Notes under the pieces: generated by a model
Told to the model about the DNA's origin: nothing
The model's database searches: none
What the model saw: only the letters and a program-made list of their open reading frames with translations
Program-made: the position numbers and the translations under genes
DNA from: Chloroflexota bacterium
Lineage (GTDB): Bacteria; Chloroflexota; Anaerolineae; Anaerolineales; DRMV01
NCBI GenBank assembly: GCA_013154225.1
Contig: JAADCW010000071.1
Location: forward strand, 1-13,567
Length of the DNA stretch: 13,567 nt
Reading direction: 5' to 3'
In this document: one piece after another, positions 7,851-13,567 of the stretch
Numbering within the stretch: the first letter of the stretch is position 1
Layout of the letters: each line of letters starts with the position of its first letter

Positions 7851-9323
7851 TTAGCCCTTCAACACTCGCGCGTTGAATTCCTTGATCAGTTCGTCAATCT
7901 TAGGCACGACTTCCTGGATGCGCTTCCAGTAATCGCGATCGTACCACTGGGCGCGCAGTTCGTCGGCTTCCTTACCCTGCTGTTCCACCCAGGTGAAGTA
8001 CTTGAGGTTGTGGATGCGGCGGCGGTCGGTGTAGCGCAGTTCCAACAGGTTGGCCAGATCCGCGCCCTGGAGATAGCGAGCGTAGTCCACCGCGGCGTCC
8101 TCTTCGGTGTATTCGCCGTGGGCTTCGTGCATTTCGCGCAGGCGGCTCTGGTAGAGCTCCATGGAGTCGGTCAGCACGGTGAGCACCACGTCGTGTTCGC
8201 CCAGTTCGTAGTACTTGGCGAACTTGATGCTCATCAGCAGGTTGGCAATGCCGGAGAAGCCGAGCAGGTCCAACTGCGAAACCAGGGATTCGGGCACGCC
8301 CTGCTTGACCAGGTAAGCCCGCCCAGCAGGCTCGTTGAACAAGCGGGCCAGGCTGACCACTGCGTCGTCGTCAATGTCAATGATCATGTCGGTGTTCTTG
8401 ACGTTGTGGATCCAAGGCACGTGCTTGTCGCCGATGCCCTCAATGCGGTGAGCACCAAAGCCGTTCTCCAGCAAGGTGGGGCACTGCAAGGCTTCGCCCG
8501 CGGCAATCTTGCTGCTGGGGAAGATTTGCTTCATGTAATCACCGCACGCAATGGTGCCCGCGGAGCCGGTGGTCAGGGCCACGCCCCGATATTCGTCCTG
8601 CGGCCCCATGACGCGCTCCAACACTTCCTGCATCGCGTGGCCGGTGATTTCGTAGTGCCACAGGTAGTTGCCAAATTCCTCAAACTGGTTGAAGACGAAA
8701 ATGTTGTCGCGGGTGCGGCGGAGTTCCCAAACCTTGTCGAAGATTTCTTTGACGTTGCTCTCGCTACCGGGGGTCTTGATCACTTCGCCAGCGACCTTAG
8801 AAAGCCACTCAAAGCGCTCTTGGCTCATGCCCTCAGGCAAAATTGCGATGGATTCGCAGGCCAAGAGGTTGGAGTCGTACGCACCACCGCGGCAGTAGTT
8901 GCCCGTGGAAGGCCACACAGCCTGATGGATGGTGGGGTCAAACTGCCCGGTGACCAGGCGAGGCACCAAGCACCCAAAAGTCGCGCCCACTTTGTGTGCG
9001 CCCGTGGGGAACCATTTACCCACCAACGCGATGATGCGCGCAGGCGTGCCGGTCAGGCTTTCGGGGAACTCAATGATGTTGACCGGGCCAAAGTCGCCGC
9101 CAAAAGGCTTGGGCTCGTTGTGCCAGGTAATGCGGAACAAGTTGCGGGGATGCAAATCCCACAAGCCAATATTATGAAGTTCTTCGCGGATCTCGGCAGG
9201 AATTTTGCTCGGATCCTTCATCTGTTCAAAGGTCGGGATGATGATATCCCGTTCCCGCGCACGCTCCACCGCGTGCTTCAACCCCTCTTCGTGAATGGAA
9301 AAGTCCAACTCAGGGTACGTCAT
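7851..9323 (-). CDS. PLP-dependent enzyme, fold type II (cysteine synthase/tryptophan synthase beta superfamily), substrate unknown
   Basis: A 490-residue cytoplasmic protein. The core resembles cysteine synthase: P-T-G-A-H-K-V-G-A with Lys111 as probable Schiff-base lysine, the substrate loop S-T-G-N (139-142), the phosphate-binding T-T-G-S-A-G-T (251-257) and the E-G-I-G-D-K-H-V-P-W block (294-303). It is much longer than cysteine synthase (about 310 residues). About 80 residues precede the core, and a charged C-terminal part (about 380-490) has no counterpart there. Candidates are a lyase or beta-replacing enzyme on an amino acid; sequence alone does not name the substrate. The ATG at 9323 is chosen over one 7 codons upstream because AAGGAG lies 7 bases before it and the upstream residues are not family-like. 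The upstream neighbour is a glycosyltransferase and the downstream neighbour a SNF2 helicase. Neither suggests a pathway. Confidence 0.88.
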   Translation of the reverse strand: MTYPELDFSIHEEGLKHAVERARERDIIIPTFEQMKDPSKIPAEIREELHNIGLWDLHPRNLFRITWHNEPKPFGGDFGPVNIIEFPESLTGTPARIIALVGKWFPTGAHKVGATFGCLVPRLVTGQFDPTIHQAVWPSTGNYCRGGAYDSNLLACESIAILPEGMSQERFEWLSKVAGEVIKTPGSESNVKEIFDKVWELRRTRDNIFVFNQFEEFGNYLWHYEITGHAMQEVLERVMGPQDEYRGVALTTGSAGTIACGDYMKQIFPSSKIAAGEALQCPTLLENGFGAHRIEGIGDKHVPWIHNVKNTDMIIDIDDDAVVSLARLFNEPAGRAYLVKQGVPESLVSQLDLLGFSGIANLLMSIKFAKYYELGEHDVVLTVLTDSMELYQSRLREMHEAHGEYTEEDAAVDYARYLQGADLANLLELRYTDRRRIHNLKYFTWVEQQGKEADELRAQWYDRDYWKRIQEVVPKIDELIKEFNARVLKG

Positions 9324-9342
9324 CGCTTTGCTCCTTACGCAC

Positions 9343-9369
9343 AAAAAATGATAAGCGCAACCGCGCCTT
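9343..9369 (-). terminator. Weak intrinsic terminator after the glycosyltransferase gene
   Basis: On the minus strand a short GC-rich hairpin (arms 9363-9369 and 9353-9358, one bulged base, 4-base loop) is followed four bases later by six T residues (9348-9343). It lies 13 bases past the glycosyltransferase stop and 20 bases before the next start. The stem is short, so termination may be partial and the two genes may still be partly co-transcribed. Confidence 0.4.
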
Positions 9370-9382
9370 TACTGCTCCAAGG

Positions 9383-10330
9383 TCAGGAAGAAGGCTGATC
9401 GTCGGGGGCTTCGGCCACCACGTAGAGGGGGCGTCCTTTAGCCTCGTCGTACAAACGCCCTACGTATTCGCCCAAAATACCCAGGGAAATCAACTGCACG
9501 CCGCCCAGGAAAAGCACGGCGATCAAAGTGGTGGCTTGCCCGTAGAATGCCTGAGACCCTGTCAGCCGCAGCAGGATCACCAGGGGAATGGCCACAATGC
9601 TCAAACCAGCCGAAAGAAAACCGAGATAAGTGGCCAACTGCAGGGGAAAATACGAAAAGCCCGTAATGGCATCCAGGGCAAATTTGAGCATCTTGCGCAG
9701 GGGATATTTGGTTTCGCCCGCAAATCGCGGTGCCCGTTTGTAAGGTACGCCAATTTGCTTGAACCCGACCCACGACACCATACCTCGGATGAAGCGGTGA
9801 TGTTCGGGCATTTGGCGCAGCACATCCACCACGCGGCGGTCCATTAGGCGGAAATCGCCGGTATCGAGGGGAATTTTGACGTCGGTGATGCGGTAAATCA
9901 AGCGGTAAAACAGCGCCGCGGTGGCCTTCTTGAACCACGTTTCGCCTTCGCGCGCCGCGCGCACCGCATACACCACCTGATACCCCTCCCGCCACTTGGC
10001 TACCAACTCGGGAATGACCTCAGGCGGATCCTGCAAATCCGCGTCCATCAAAATGACCGCGTCCCCACGAGCGTAGTCCATGCCCGCGGTCACGGCAATC
10101 TGATGCCCAAAATTGCGGGCAAAAATCACCGGACGGACGTGCTCAGGATCCTGCGCGTGCAACTCACGAATGACATCTGTGGAGCCATCGGTGGAGCCAT
10201 CGTCCACCAAAACCAGTTCCCACGGCTCACCCAAGCCATCCATCACGGCCTTGACCCGCCGATACAGTTCCGGCAGGCTTTCACGCTCATTGTAAACCGG
10301 TGCAACCACAGAAAAGGTGGGCTTATTCAT
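9383..10330 (-). CDS. Family 2 glycosyltransferase, membrane-anchored (GtrB/DPM1-like, polyprenyl-phosphate sugar transfer)
   Basis: A 315-residue protein. The GT-A domain fills about residues 1-220, with V-V-A-P-V-Y-N-E-R-E (8-17), D-D-G-S-T-D (43-48), the metal-binding D-A-D-L-Q-D-P-P-E (96-104) and G-D-F-R-L-M-D-R (158-165). Two hydrophobic helices follow (about 228-254 and 265-290) before a short charged tail. This layout fits bactoprenol glucosyltransferases such as GtrB and dolichyl-phosphate mannose synthase-like enzymes, which put a sugar on a lipid phosphate at the inner face of the membrane. The sugar cannot be read from sequence. The ATG at 10330 is chosen because the next in-frame ATG is 22 codons upstream in non-homologous sequence. 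There is no ribosome site at normal distance; an extended -10 element lies only 7 bases upstream, suggesting leaderless translation. The GT class is certain, the lipid acceptor probable. Confidence 0.92.
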   Translation of the reverse strand: MNKPTFSVVAPVYNERESLPELYRRVKAVMDGLGEPWELVLVDDGSTDGSTDVIRELHAQDPEHVRPVIFARNFGHQIAVTAGMDYARGDAVILMDADLQDPPEVIPELVAKWREGYQVVYAVRAAREGETWFKKATAALFYRLIYRITDVKIPLDTGDFRLMDRRVVDVLRQMPEHHRFIRGMVSWVGFKQIGVPYKRAPRFAGETKYPLRKMLKFALDAITGFSYFPLQLATYLGFLSAGLSIVAIPLVILLRLTGSQAFYGQATTLIAVLFLGGVQLISLGILGEYVGRLYDEAKGRPLYVVAEAPDDQPSS

Positions 10331-10337
10331 AGGGTTT

Positions 10338-10346
10338 ATTTTATCA
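10338..10346 (-). promoter_or_regulatory. Extended -10 promoter directly before the glycosyltransferase start
   Basis: The minus strand reads TGATAAAAT at 10346-10338, matching TG-n-TATAAT with one change. Only 7 bases separate it from the ATG at 10330, so the transcript would begin at or within a base or two of the start codon. No good -35 lies at 16-18 bases, and no ribosome site sits in the gap. Confidence 0.45.
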
Positions 10347-10430
10347 CCCCTTGGCCTCCAGGGGGATAAAAAATGCGCGCGCGGCACAGTAAACACGGTT
10401 CAAGCCGCTGAGATACTCCCCCAAAAGGAC

Positions 10431-10480
10431 TAAGCATTGCTCTGAATGTCGTTTCCAACGATCACGCCACGAAAAAGCCC
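10431..10480 (+). repeat. Degenerate short repeat, copy A
   Basis: The core TCGTTTCCAA-n2-ATCA-n-GCCAC at 10449-10470 matches 13333-13354 at 19 of 22 positions, in the same orientation. Both copies continue into an A-run and CCC and are preceded by TAAGCAT 11-24 bases upstream (10431 here). In this copy an imperfect stem (AGCC-GC with GC-GGCT) follows. It is too short and diverged to be an insertion sequence; it may be a small interspersed or regulatory element. Confidence 0.4.
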
Positions 10481-10633
10481 GCCGGGAAAGCGGCTGGCAT
10501 GAGGTGAAACACCCTCGCACCTCCGCCCCGCTCGGCGCAGACGATTCCCCAGCCCCTTCTCTTTTCTCCCGCTTCCAATCGGCACAACTCTTGCACTTGA
10601 TGAGCATACACCTTTTGCCTTTGGGAGCCTCGT

Positions 10634-11872
10634 ATGACCGAAAACCAAGCCCCTCCTCGCCGCTACGGCCTCTATTACAGTCCTGACGCGGGGCCTTACC
10701 GCCAGGCTGATTTAGAAGCCTACCTGCCCATTTTGCAAACCATTGGTGCAGGCTGGCTGGTGCTGCGCAGTACCGCCAGCCGCGCCGTGCCCGAAGATTT
10801 TGTCACTGGCCTGCTGGAAGCCGACATCCAGCCCCTCATCCATCTGGCGCCGCCGCTGGACGTGCCCCTGGCTGAAGTGCAGCCTCTGCTAAGGGCCTAC
10901 GCCCGCTGGGGCGTGCGGTATGTGGCCCTGTTCGACCGCCCCAACCGCCGCGAGGTTTGGGGCCGCGCCTGGGCCAAGCCCGACCTGCCAGGGCGCTTCC
11001 TAGACGCATTCCAGCCCCTGGCCGAAGCCGCATTGGCCGAAGGGCTCACCCCCCTCTTCCCGCCCTTGGAGCCCGGCGGCGATTACTGGGATTTAGCCTT
11101 CCTGCGCGCCGCGTTAGAGGGGCTCAAGCGCCGTGCACCTGACTTGGCCGAACACATTGTGCTCAGCGCGCTGGCATGGAGCGAAGGCAAACCATTGGAT
11201 TGGGGCGCGGGTGGGCCGGAAATCTGGCCTCAGGCCCAACCGTATCACACCCCGCCCGAAAGCCAAGACCACCGCGGCTTCCACATTTTCGATTGGTACA
11301 CTGCAGAAGCCCGCGCCGCGCTGGGGCATGTGCCCTCCATCTTTTTGCTGGGCATGGGAAGCCGCTACGGCCGCGAACCCGACGAAGAAGTCACCTCCAA
11401 AAACCAGGCCATTGCAGACCGCTTCTGGGAAAACAACCTGCCCGAAAACATCATGGGCGGCGCTTTTTGGGTGCTTACTGCTCCAGCAACCCATCCCGAA
11501 GCCCAAGCCGCCTGGATCAGCCCCGAAGGCAAAGCCCGCCCCATCATTGACGCCCTGCGTCCCGAAACCCATGCCGCGCACGGCTTCCCCACCGACTTTG
11601 CGGCCACCGGGCACACCTACATCCTCCTGCCGCGGTTTGAGCAGGGCGTGCCGCCGCACTATCTCAGCGCCGCGCTGCCCTGGTTGCAAAGCGGCAGTGC
11701 CACTGTGGGCTTCCACGTGGCCGAAGCCCTCCAGGCCGATCAAATCATCGTGTTGGGGCAAACCAAAGACTATCCCCCGCAAACCCTGGCCGCGCTTCGG
11801 ACTGCGGCCAAACCCATTCGCTGGATTCCCGTCGCTGGCACAGAAGTTGCATCATCTCAACCAACTCACTGA
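10634..11872 (+). CDS. Predicted TIM-barrel protein resembling glycoside hydrolases, catalytic residues not evident
   Basis: A 412-residue protein without signal peptide or membrane segment, so probably cytoplasmic. The N-terminal part (about 8-310) alternates strands and helices as in a TIM barrel: Y-G-L-Y-Y-S-P (11-17), G-W-L-V-L-R (40-45), P-L-I-H-L-A-P (67-73), Y-V-A-L-F-D-R-P-N (96-104), I-F-L-L-G-M-G-S-R-Y-G (236-246) and G-A-F-W-V-L (276-281). In clan A glycosidases the fourth strand carries N-E-P and the seventh a nucleophile Glu. Here these places look like D-R-P-N and G-M-G-S, so activity is doubtful. The C-terminal part (about 325-400) resembles a small alpha/beta domain I recall from Chloroflexota surface proteins (T-V-G-F-x-x-A-E-A, I-I-V-L-G). 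GGAG precedes the ATG by 6 bases. ftsZ starts 19 bp after its stop. The function is unknown. Confidence 0.75.
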   Translation: MTENQAPPRRYGLYYSPDAGPYRQADLEAYLPILQTIGAGWLVLRSTASRAVPEDFVTGLLEADIQPLIHLAPPLDVPLAEVQPLLRAYARWGVRYVALFDRPNRREVWGRAWAKPDLPGRFLDAFQPLAEAALAEGLTPLFPPLEPGGDYWDLAFLRAALEGLKRRAPDLAEHIVLSALAWSEGKPLDWGAGGPEIWPQAQPYHTPPESQDHRGFHIFDWYTAEARAALGHVPSIFLLGMGSRYGREPDEEVTSKNQAIADRFWENNLPENIMGGAFWVLTAPATHPEAQAAWISPEGKARPIIDALRPETHAAHGFPTDFAATGHTYILLPRFEQGVPPHYLSAALPWLQSGSATVGFHVAEALQADQIIVLGQTKDYPPQTLAALRTAAKPIRWIPVAGTEVASSQPTH

Positions 11873-11891
11873 ATTTTCCCGGGAGGGCATC

Positions 11892-13040
11892 ATGGGAGCG
11901 GACTTACGTTTTCCAAAAACCACCATCAAAGTCATCGGGCTGGGCGGCGGCGGCTCCAACACCATCGCCCGCATGATTGAATTTGGGGTGCAAGGGGTCG
12001 AATTCATTGCGGCAAACACCGACGATCAGGTGCTGCGGATGAACCCTGCGCCCATCAAAGTACAACTTGGGCCGCGGCTCACAGGCGGCCACGGCGCGGG
12101 CGGCGATCCGACCGTGGGCTTGAAAGCCGCGGAAGAAAGCCGCGAGGCCCTGGCGGCCGCGCTGGCAGGCGCGGACATGGTCTTCCTGACCGCAGGCATG
12201 GGCGGCGGCACCGGCACCGGCGCGATCGCGGTGGCCGCAGAAGTCGCTCGTTCCCTGGGCGCGGTGACGGTTTCCGTGGTCACCATGCCTTTTTCCTTTG
12301 AAGGCACCACCCGCCGGCGCAACGCCGAAGAGGGCCTGCGGCGCTTGATGCCGCACACCGACACCCTGGTGGTCGTGCCCAACGACCGCTTGCTGGAAGT
12401 TGCGCCCAAAAACCTCTCTCTGGAAGGCGCGTTCCGCCTGGCCGACGAGGTGCTCCGCCGCGCCATTCAAGGCATCACCGACGTGATCACCCAAACCGGC
12501 GTCATCAACCGCGATTTCAACGACGTCCGGCGGCTAATGGCCTCGGGCGGCGGCGCGCTGATTTCCATGGGCGTGGGCAAAGGCGAAAACCGGGTTGCAG
12601 AAGCCATCCAATCCGCGCTCAACAACCCTCTGCTGGGCGACGTCTCCCTGGAAGGCGCCACCGGCGTGCTGGCCAACTTTGTGGGCGGCGAAGACCTCAC
12701 CCTCTGGGAGGTGGTGGAAGGTATGGAATCCCTCCACAGCCACCTGCCCGAAGATGCAGACGTGATCTGGGGCTTCAACACCGATCCGGCCTTCGAGGGC
12801 CGCGCGCAGGTGATTTTGCTCATCACCGGCGTGGGCGCCCAACCGTGGGAAGGCATGCCCCAGCCCCAGGTGCGCAAAGTGCGGCGGGAACCCGCCACCG
12901 CGGCCGCACACCCAGCCGCGGCCAACCCCGCACCTGCCGCGCCGCGGCGTGTACCTGCACCGCCGCCCTCGGCTGAAGTGGCCAACGACCTGGAACTGCC
13001 GGCCTTCCTCCGCCGCCGACTGCGCTCCACCGCGGCCTAA
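11892..13040 (+). CDS. ftsZ: Cell division protein FtsZ
   Basis: A 382-residue bacterial tubulin. It binds GTP and polymerises into the Z ring at mid-cell. Visible marks are the first nucleotide loop G-L-G-G-G-G-S-N (16-23), the tubulin signature G-G-G-T-G-T-G (104-110), R-R-R-N-A-E-E-G (141-148) and the T7 catalytic loop N-R-D-F-N-D (206-211, Asn206, Asp208 and Asp211). An Ala/Pro-rich linker (about 332-365) ends in the C-terminal peptide L-E-L-P-A-F-L-R-R-R-L-R (367-378), close to the D-I-P-A-F-L-R-R peptide that binds partners in many bacteria. The ATG at 11892 is chosen because GGAGG lies 5 bases upstream and the frame before it is an overlap with the previous gene. No ftsA, ftsQ, ftsW or mur gene is nearby, so it lies outside a division-cell-wall cluster. 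A second ftsZ elsewhere cannot be excluded. Confidence 0.97.
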   Translation: MGADLRFPKTTIKVIGLGGGGSNTIARMIEFGVQGVEFIAANTDDQVLRMNPAPIKVQLGPRLTGGHGAGGDPTVGLKAAEESREALAAALAGADMVFLTAGMGGGTGTGAIAVAAEVARSLGAVTVSVVTMPFSFEGTTRRRNAEEGLRRLMPHTDTLVVVPNDRLLEVAPKNLSLEGAFRLADEVLRRAIQGITDVITQTGVINRDFNDVRRLMASGGGALISMGVGKGENRVAEAIQSALNNPLLGDVSLEGATGVLANFVGGEDLTLWEVVEGMESLHSHLPEDADVIWGFNTDPAFEGRAQVILLITGVGAQPWEGMPQPQVRKVRREPATAAAHPAAANPAPAAPRRVPAPPPSAEVANDLELPAFLRRRLRSTAA

Positions 13041-13082
13041 CGCGAACCGCTGTTCCTTCCCCTCCCTCAAGGTGAACCGCGC

Positions 13083-13304
13083 ATGGAAAAGCAAGCCCTG
13101 GAAAAAGTCAACCGTCGGGTGTTTCGTAAATTCCCCGAAATGCGCGGCACCAAACCCTCGGTGCGCCGCCGTGGCGAGGTCATCCAACTGGTCTATCGCT
13201 CGCAAGCCCGCACCCCCGACGGCCACATCCTGAACCGCAGGGTGCGCGTGCTGGCAACGCCCGAGGGCAAAATCCTCAAAATGACCACTTCCCACGCACG
13301 GTAA
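13083..13304 (+). CDS. Small basic conserved hypothetical protein downstream of ftsZ
   Basis: A 73-residue protein, rich in Arg and Lys. The first half is a charged helical stretch (K-V-N-R-R-V-F-R-K-F-P-E, 8-19). The second half looks like three short strands: V-I-Q-L-V-Y-R (33-39), L-N-R-R-V-R-V-L-A-T (50-59) and I-L-K-M-T-T (64-69). AAGGTG lies about 7 bases before the ATG, 42 bp after the ftsZ stop and in the same direction, so it is probably co-transcribed. The charge and size suggest nucleic-acid or protein binding, but no known family is recognised. Its own ribosome site and operon position argue that it is real. Confidence 0.72.
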   Translation: MEKQALEKVNRRVFRKFPEMRGTKPSVRRRGEVIQLVYRSQARTPDGHILNRRVRVLATPEGKILKMTTSHAR

Positions 13305-13365
13305 GCATCTATCCGAAAATTCCTCGTGGAGCTCGTTTCCAAGCATCATGCCACAGAAAAAACCC
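13302..13365 (+). repeat. Degenerate short repeat, copy B
   Basis: The core at 13333-13354 matches 10449-10470 at 19 of 22 positions in the same orientation. TAAGCAT upstream (13302-13308) overlaps the stop codon of the 73-residue gene. This copy runs straight into the left arm of the hairpin at 13360-13388. The longer spacer before the core, compared with copy A, implies an insertion or deletion. Confidence 0.4.
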
Positions 13366-13388
13366 CTCTCCCGCTGGGAGAGGGGTTT
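13360..13388. terminator. Perfect 13-bp hairpin, probable bidirectional terminator of the ftsZ operon
   Basis: AAACCCCTCTCCC (13360-13372) pairs perfectly with GGGAGAGGGGTTT (13376-13388) around a 3-base loop. Six A residues (13357-13362) run up to and into the left arm and three T residues end the right one, so it can act on both strands, more strongly on the minus strand. It lies 55 bases after the last operon gene. The same arm is reused at 13545-13567 and, extended, at 7787-7832. Confidence 0.6.
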
Positions 13389-13544
13389 GGGTAAAACGCA
13401 AACCAAAATCGTTCTTTCGCCCTCACGCCTTCGCGTCGCTCCCCGCAGGCGCATTCCCCTGGGGGAGAAGAAAGAATTTTCTGATTACCTGACACAAATC
13501 GATGTTATTGCCAGCCCGTCTGGTTTTGAGGCACACGAGCGCCC

Positions 13545-13567
13545 CTCCTCTCCCAGAGGGAGAGGAG
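13545..13567. repeat. CCTCTCCC-type hairpin at the window edge
   Basis: CTCCTCTCCC (13545-13554) pairs with GGGAGAGGAG (13558-13567) around AGA. The pairing runs to the last base and may continue beyond it. It is 157 bases from the hairpin at 13360-13388 and shares most of its arm. The 13389-13544 stretch between them holds no gene I can support. Confidence 0.5.

Larger units (their letters stand above)
10331..10633. other. Intergenic region of about 300 bp between divergent genes
   Basis: No supported gene lies here. Toward the left is the glycosyltransferase promoter (10338-10346), then a degenerate repeat (10431-10480). A 6-bp perfect inverted repeat GAGGTG (10501-10506) / CACCTC (10518-10523) with an 11-base spacer follows. 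On the right is a C-rich stretch and the ribosome site GGAG (10624-10627) of the TIM-barrel gene. I could not place a convincing -35/-10 pair for the rightward operon. The open frames crossing the region on either strand have no ribosome site or protein-like composition. Confidence 0.55.

Noticed and set aside
8010..9398. A 462-codon open frame on the plus strand opposite the PLP enzyme
   Set aside because: The PLP enzyme has clear family motifs on the other strand. This frame is His/Val/Ala-rich antisense without family signals.
11133..11891. Upstream extension of the ftsZ frame overlapping the TIM-barrel gene
   Set aside because: The extra residues are Pro/Lys/Arg-rich out-of-frame translation of the previous gene. 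The ATG at 11892 has its own GGAGG site and gives a normal FtsZ start.
12534..13454. A 306-codon minus-strand frame over ftsZ and the tail
   Set aside because: Antisense to ftsZ. Its start lies in the hairpin region, where the CCCCTCTCC arms translate into a typical repeat-derived peptide.
13389..13544. Possible small RNA or gene between the last two hairpins
   Set aside because: No promoter, no stable fold with conserved features and no coding frame could be supported.
13503..13567. A short plus-strand frame starting near the window end
   Set aside because: No ribosome site, and most of it is translation of the terminal hairpin.

Overview
The window looks like chromosomal DNA of a GC-rich member of the Chloroflexota, most likely the Anaerolineae. 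This rests on gene content and protein style (a TIM-barrel protein with a Chloroflexota-type C-terminal domain, a fused PyrF-PyrE, an ftsZ outside a cell-wall cluster, a GWYRIP-type hypothetical protein). It is an inference and not a marker-gene placement. I see no tRNA, rRNA, CRISPR array, transposase or phage gene.

Layout. (1) 1-1411, minus strand: an acyl-CoA dehydrogenase gene followed by the start of etfB, which is cut by the window edge. This is a beta-oxidation type dehydrogenase with its electron acceptor. (2) 1412-1607: a divergent promoter region. (3) 1608-3815, plus strand: a lipoprotein with a jelly-roll-like domain, then a hairpin, then a bifunctional UMP synthase with the decarboxylase first. 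(4) 3846-7735, minus strand: a large SWIM-zinc-finger SNF2 helicase followed 11 bp later by a 186-residue protein of unknown function. (5) 7736-10330, minus strand: a membrane-anchored family 2 glycosyltransferase and then a fold-type II PLP enzyme with an unusual C-terminal extension. A hairpin follows each. (6) 10331-10633: a roughly 300 bp gap holding a short degenerate repeat and the start region of the next operon. (7) 10634-13304, plus strand: a cytoplasmic TIM-barrel protein, ftsZ and a 73-residue basic protein, closely spaced and probably one transcript. (8) 13305-13567: a non-coding tail with a second copy of the short repeat and two CCCCTCTCCC-type hairpins.

Most genes are housekeeping or metabolic. 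The fatty-acyl or amino-acid oxidation pair, UMP synthesis, glycan transfer and cell division do not form one pathway. The best candidates for something under-described are the SNF2 helicase with its small partner (4), the three-gene ftsZ operon (7), the PLP enzyme without an assignable substrate (5), and the two families of small intergenic repeats. I found no convincing new multi-gene system. The long open frames antisense to real genes are composition artefacts.
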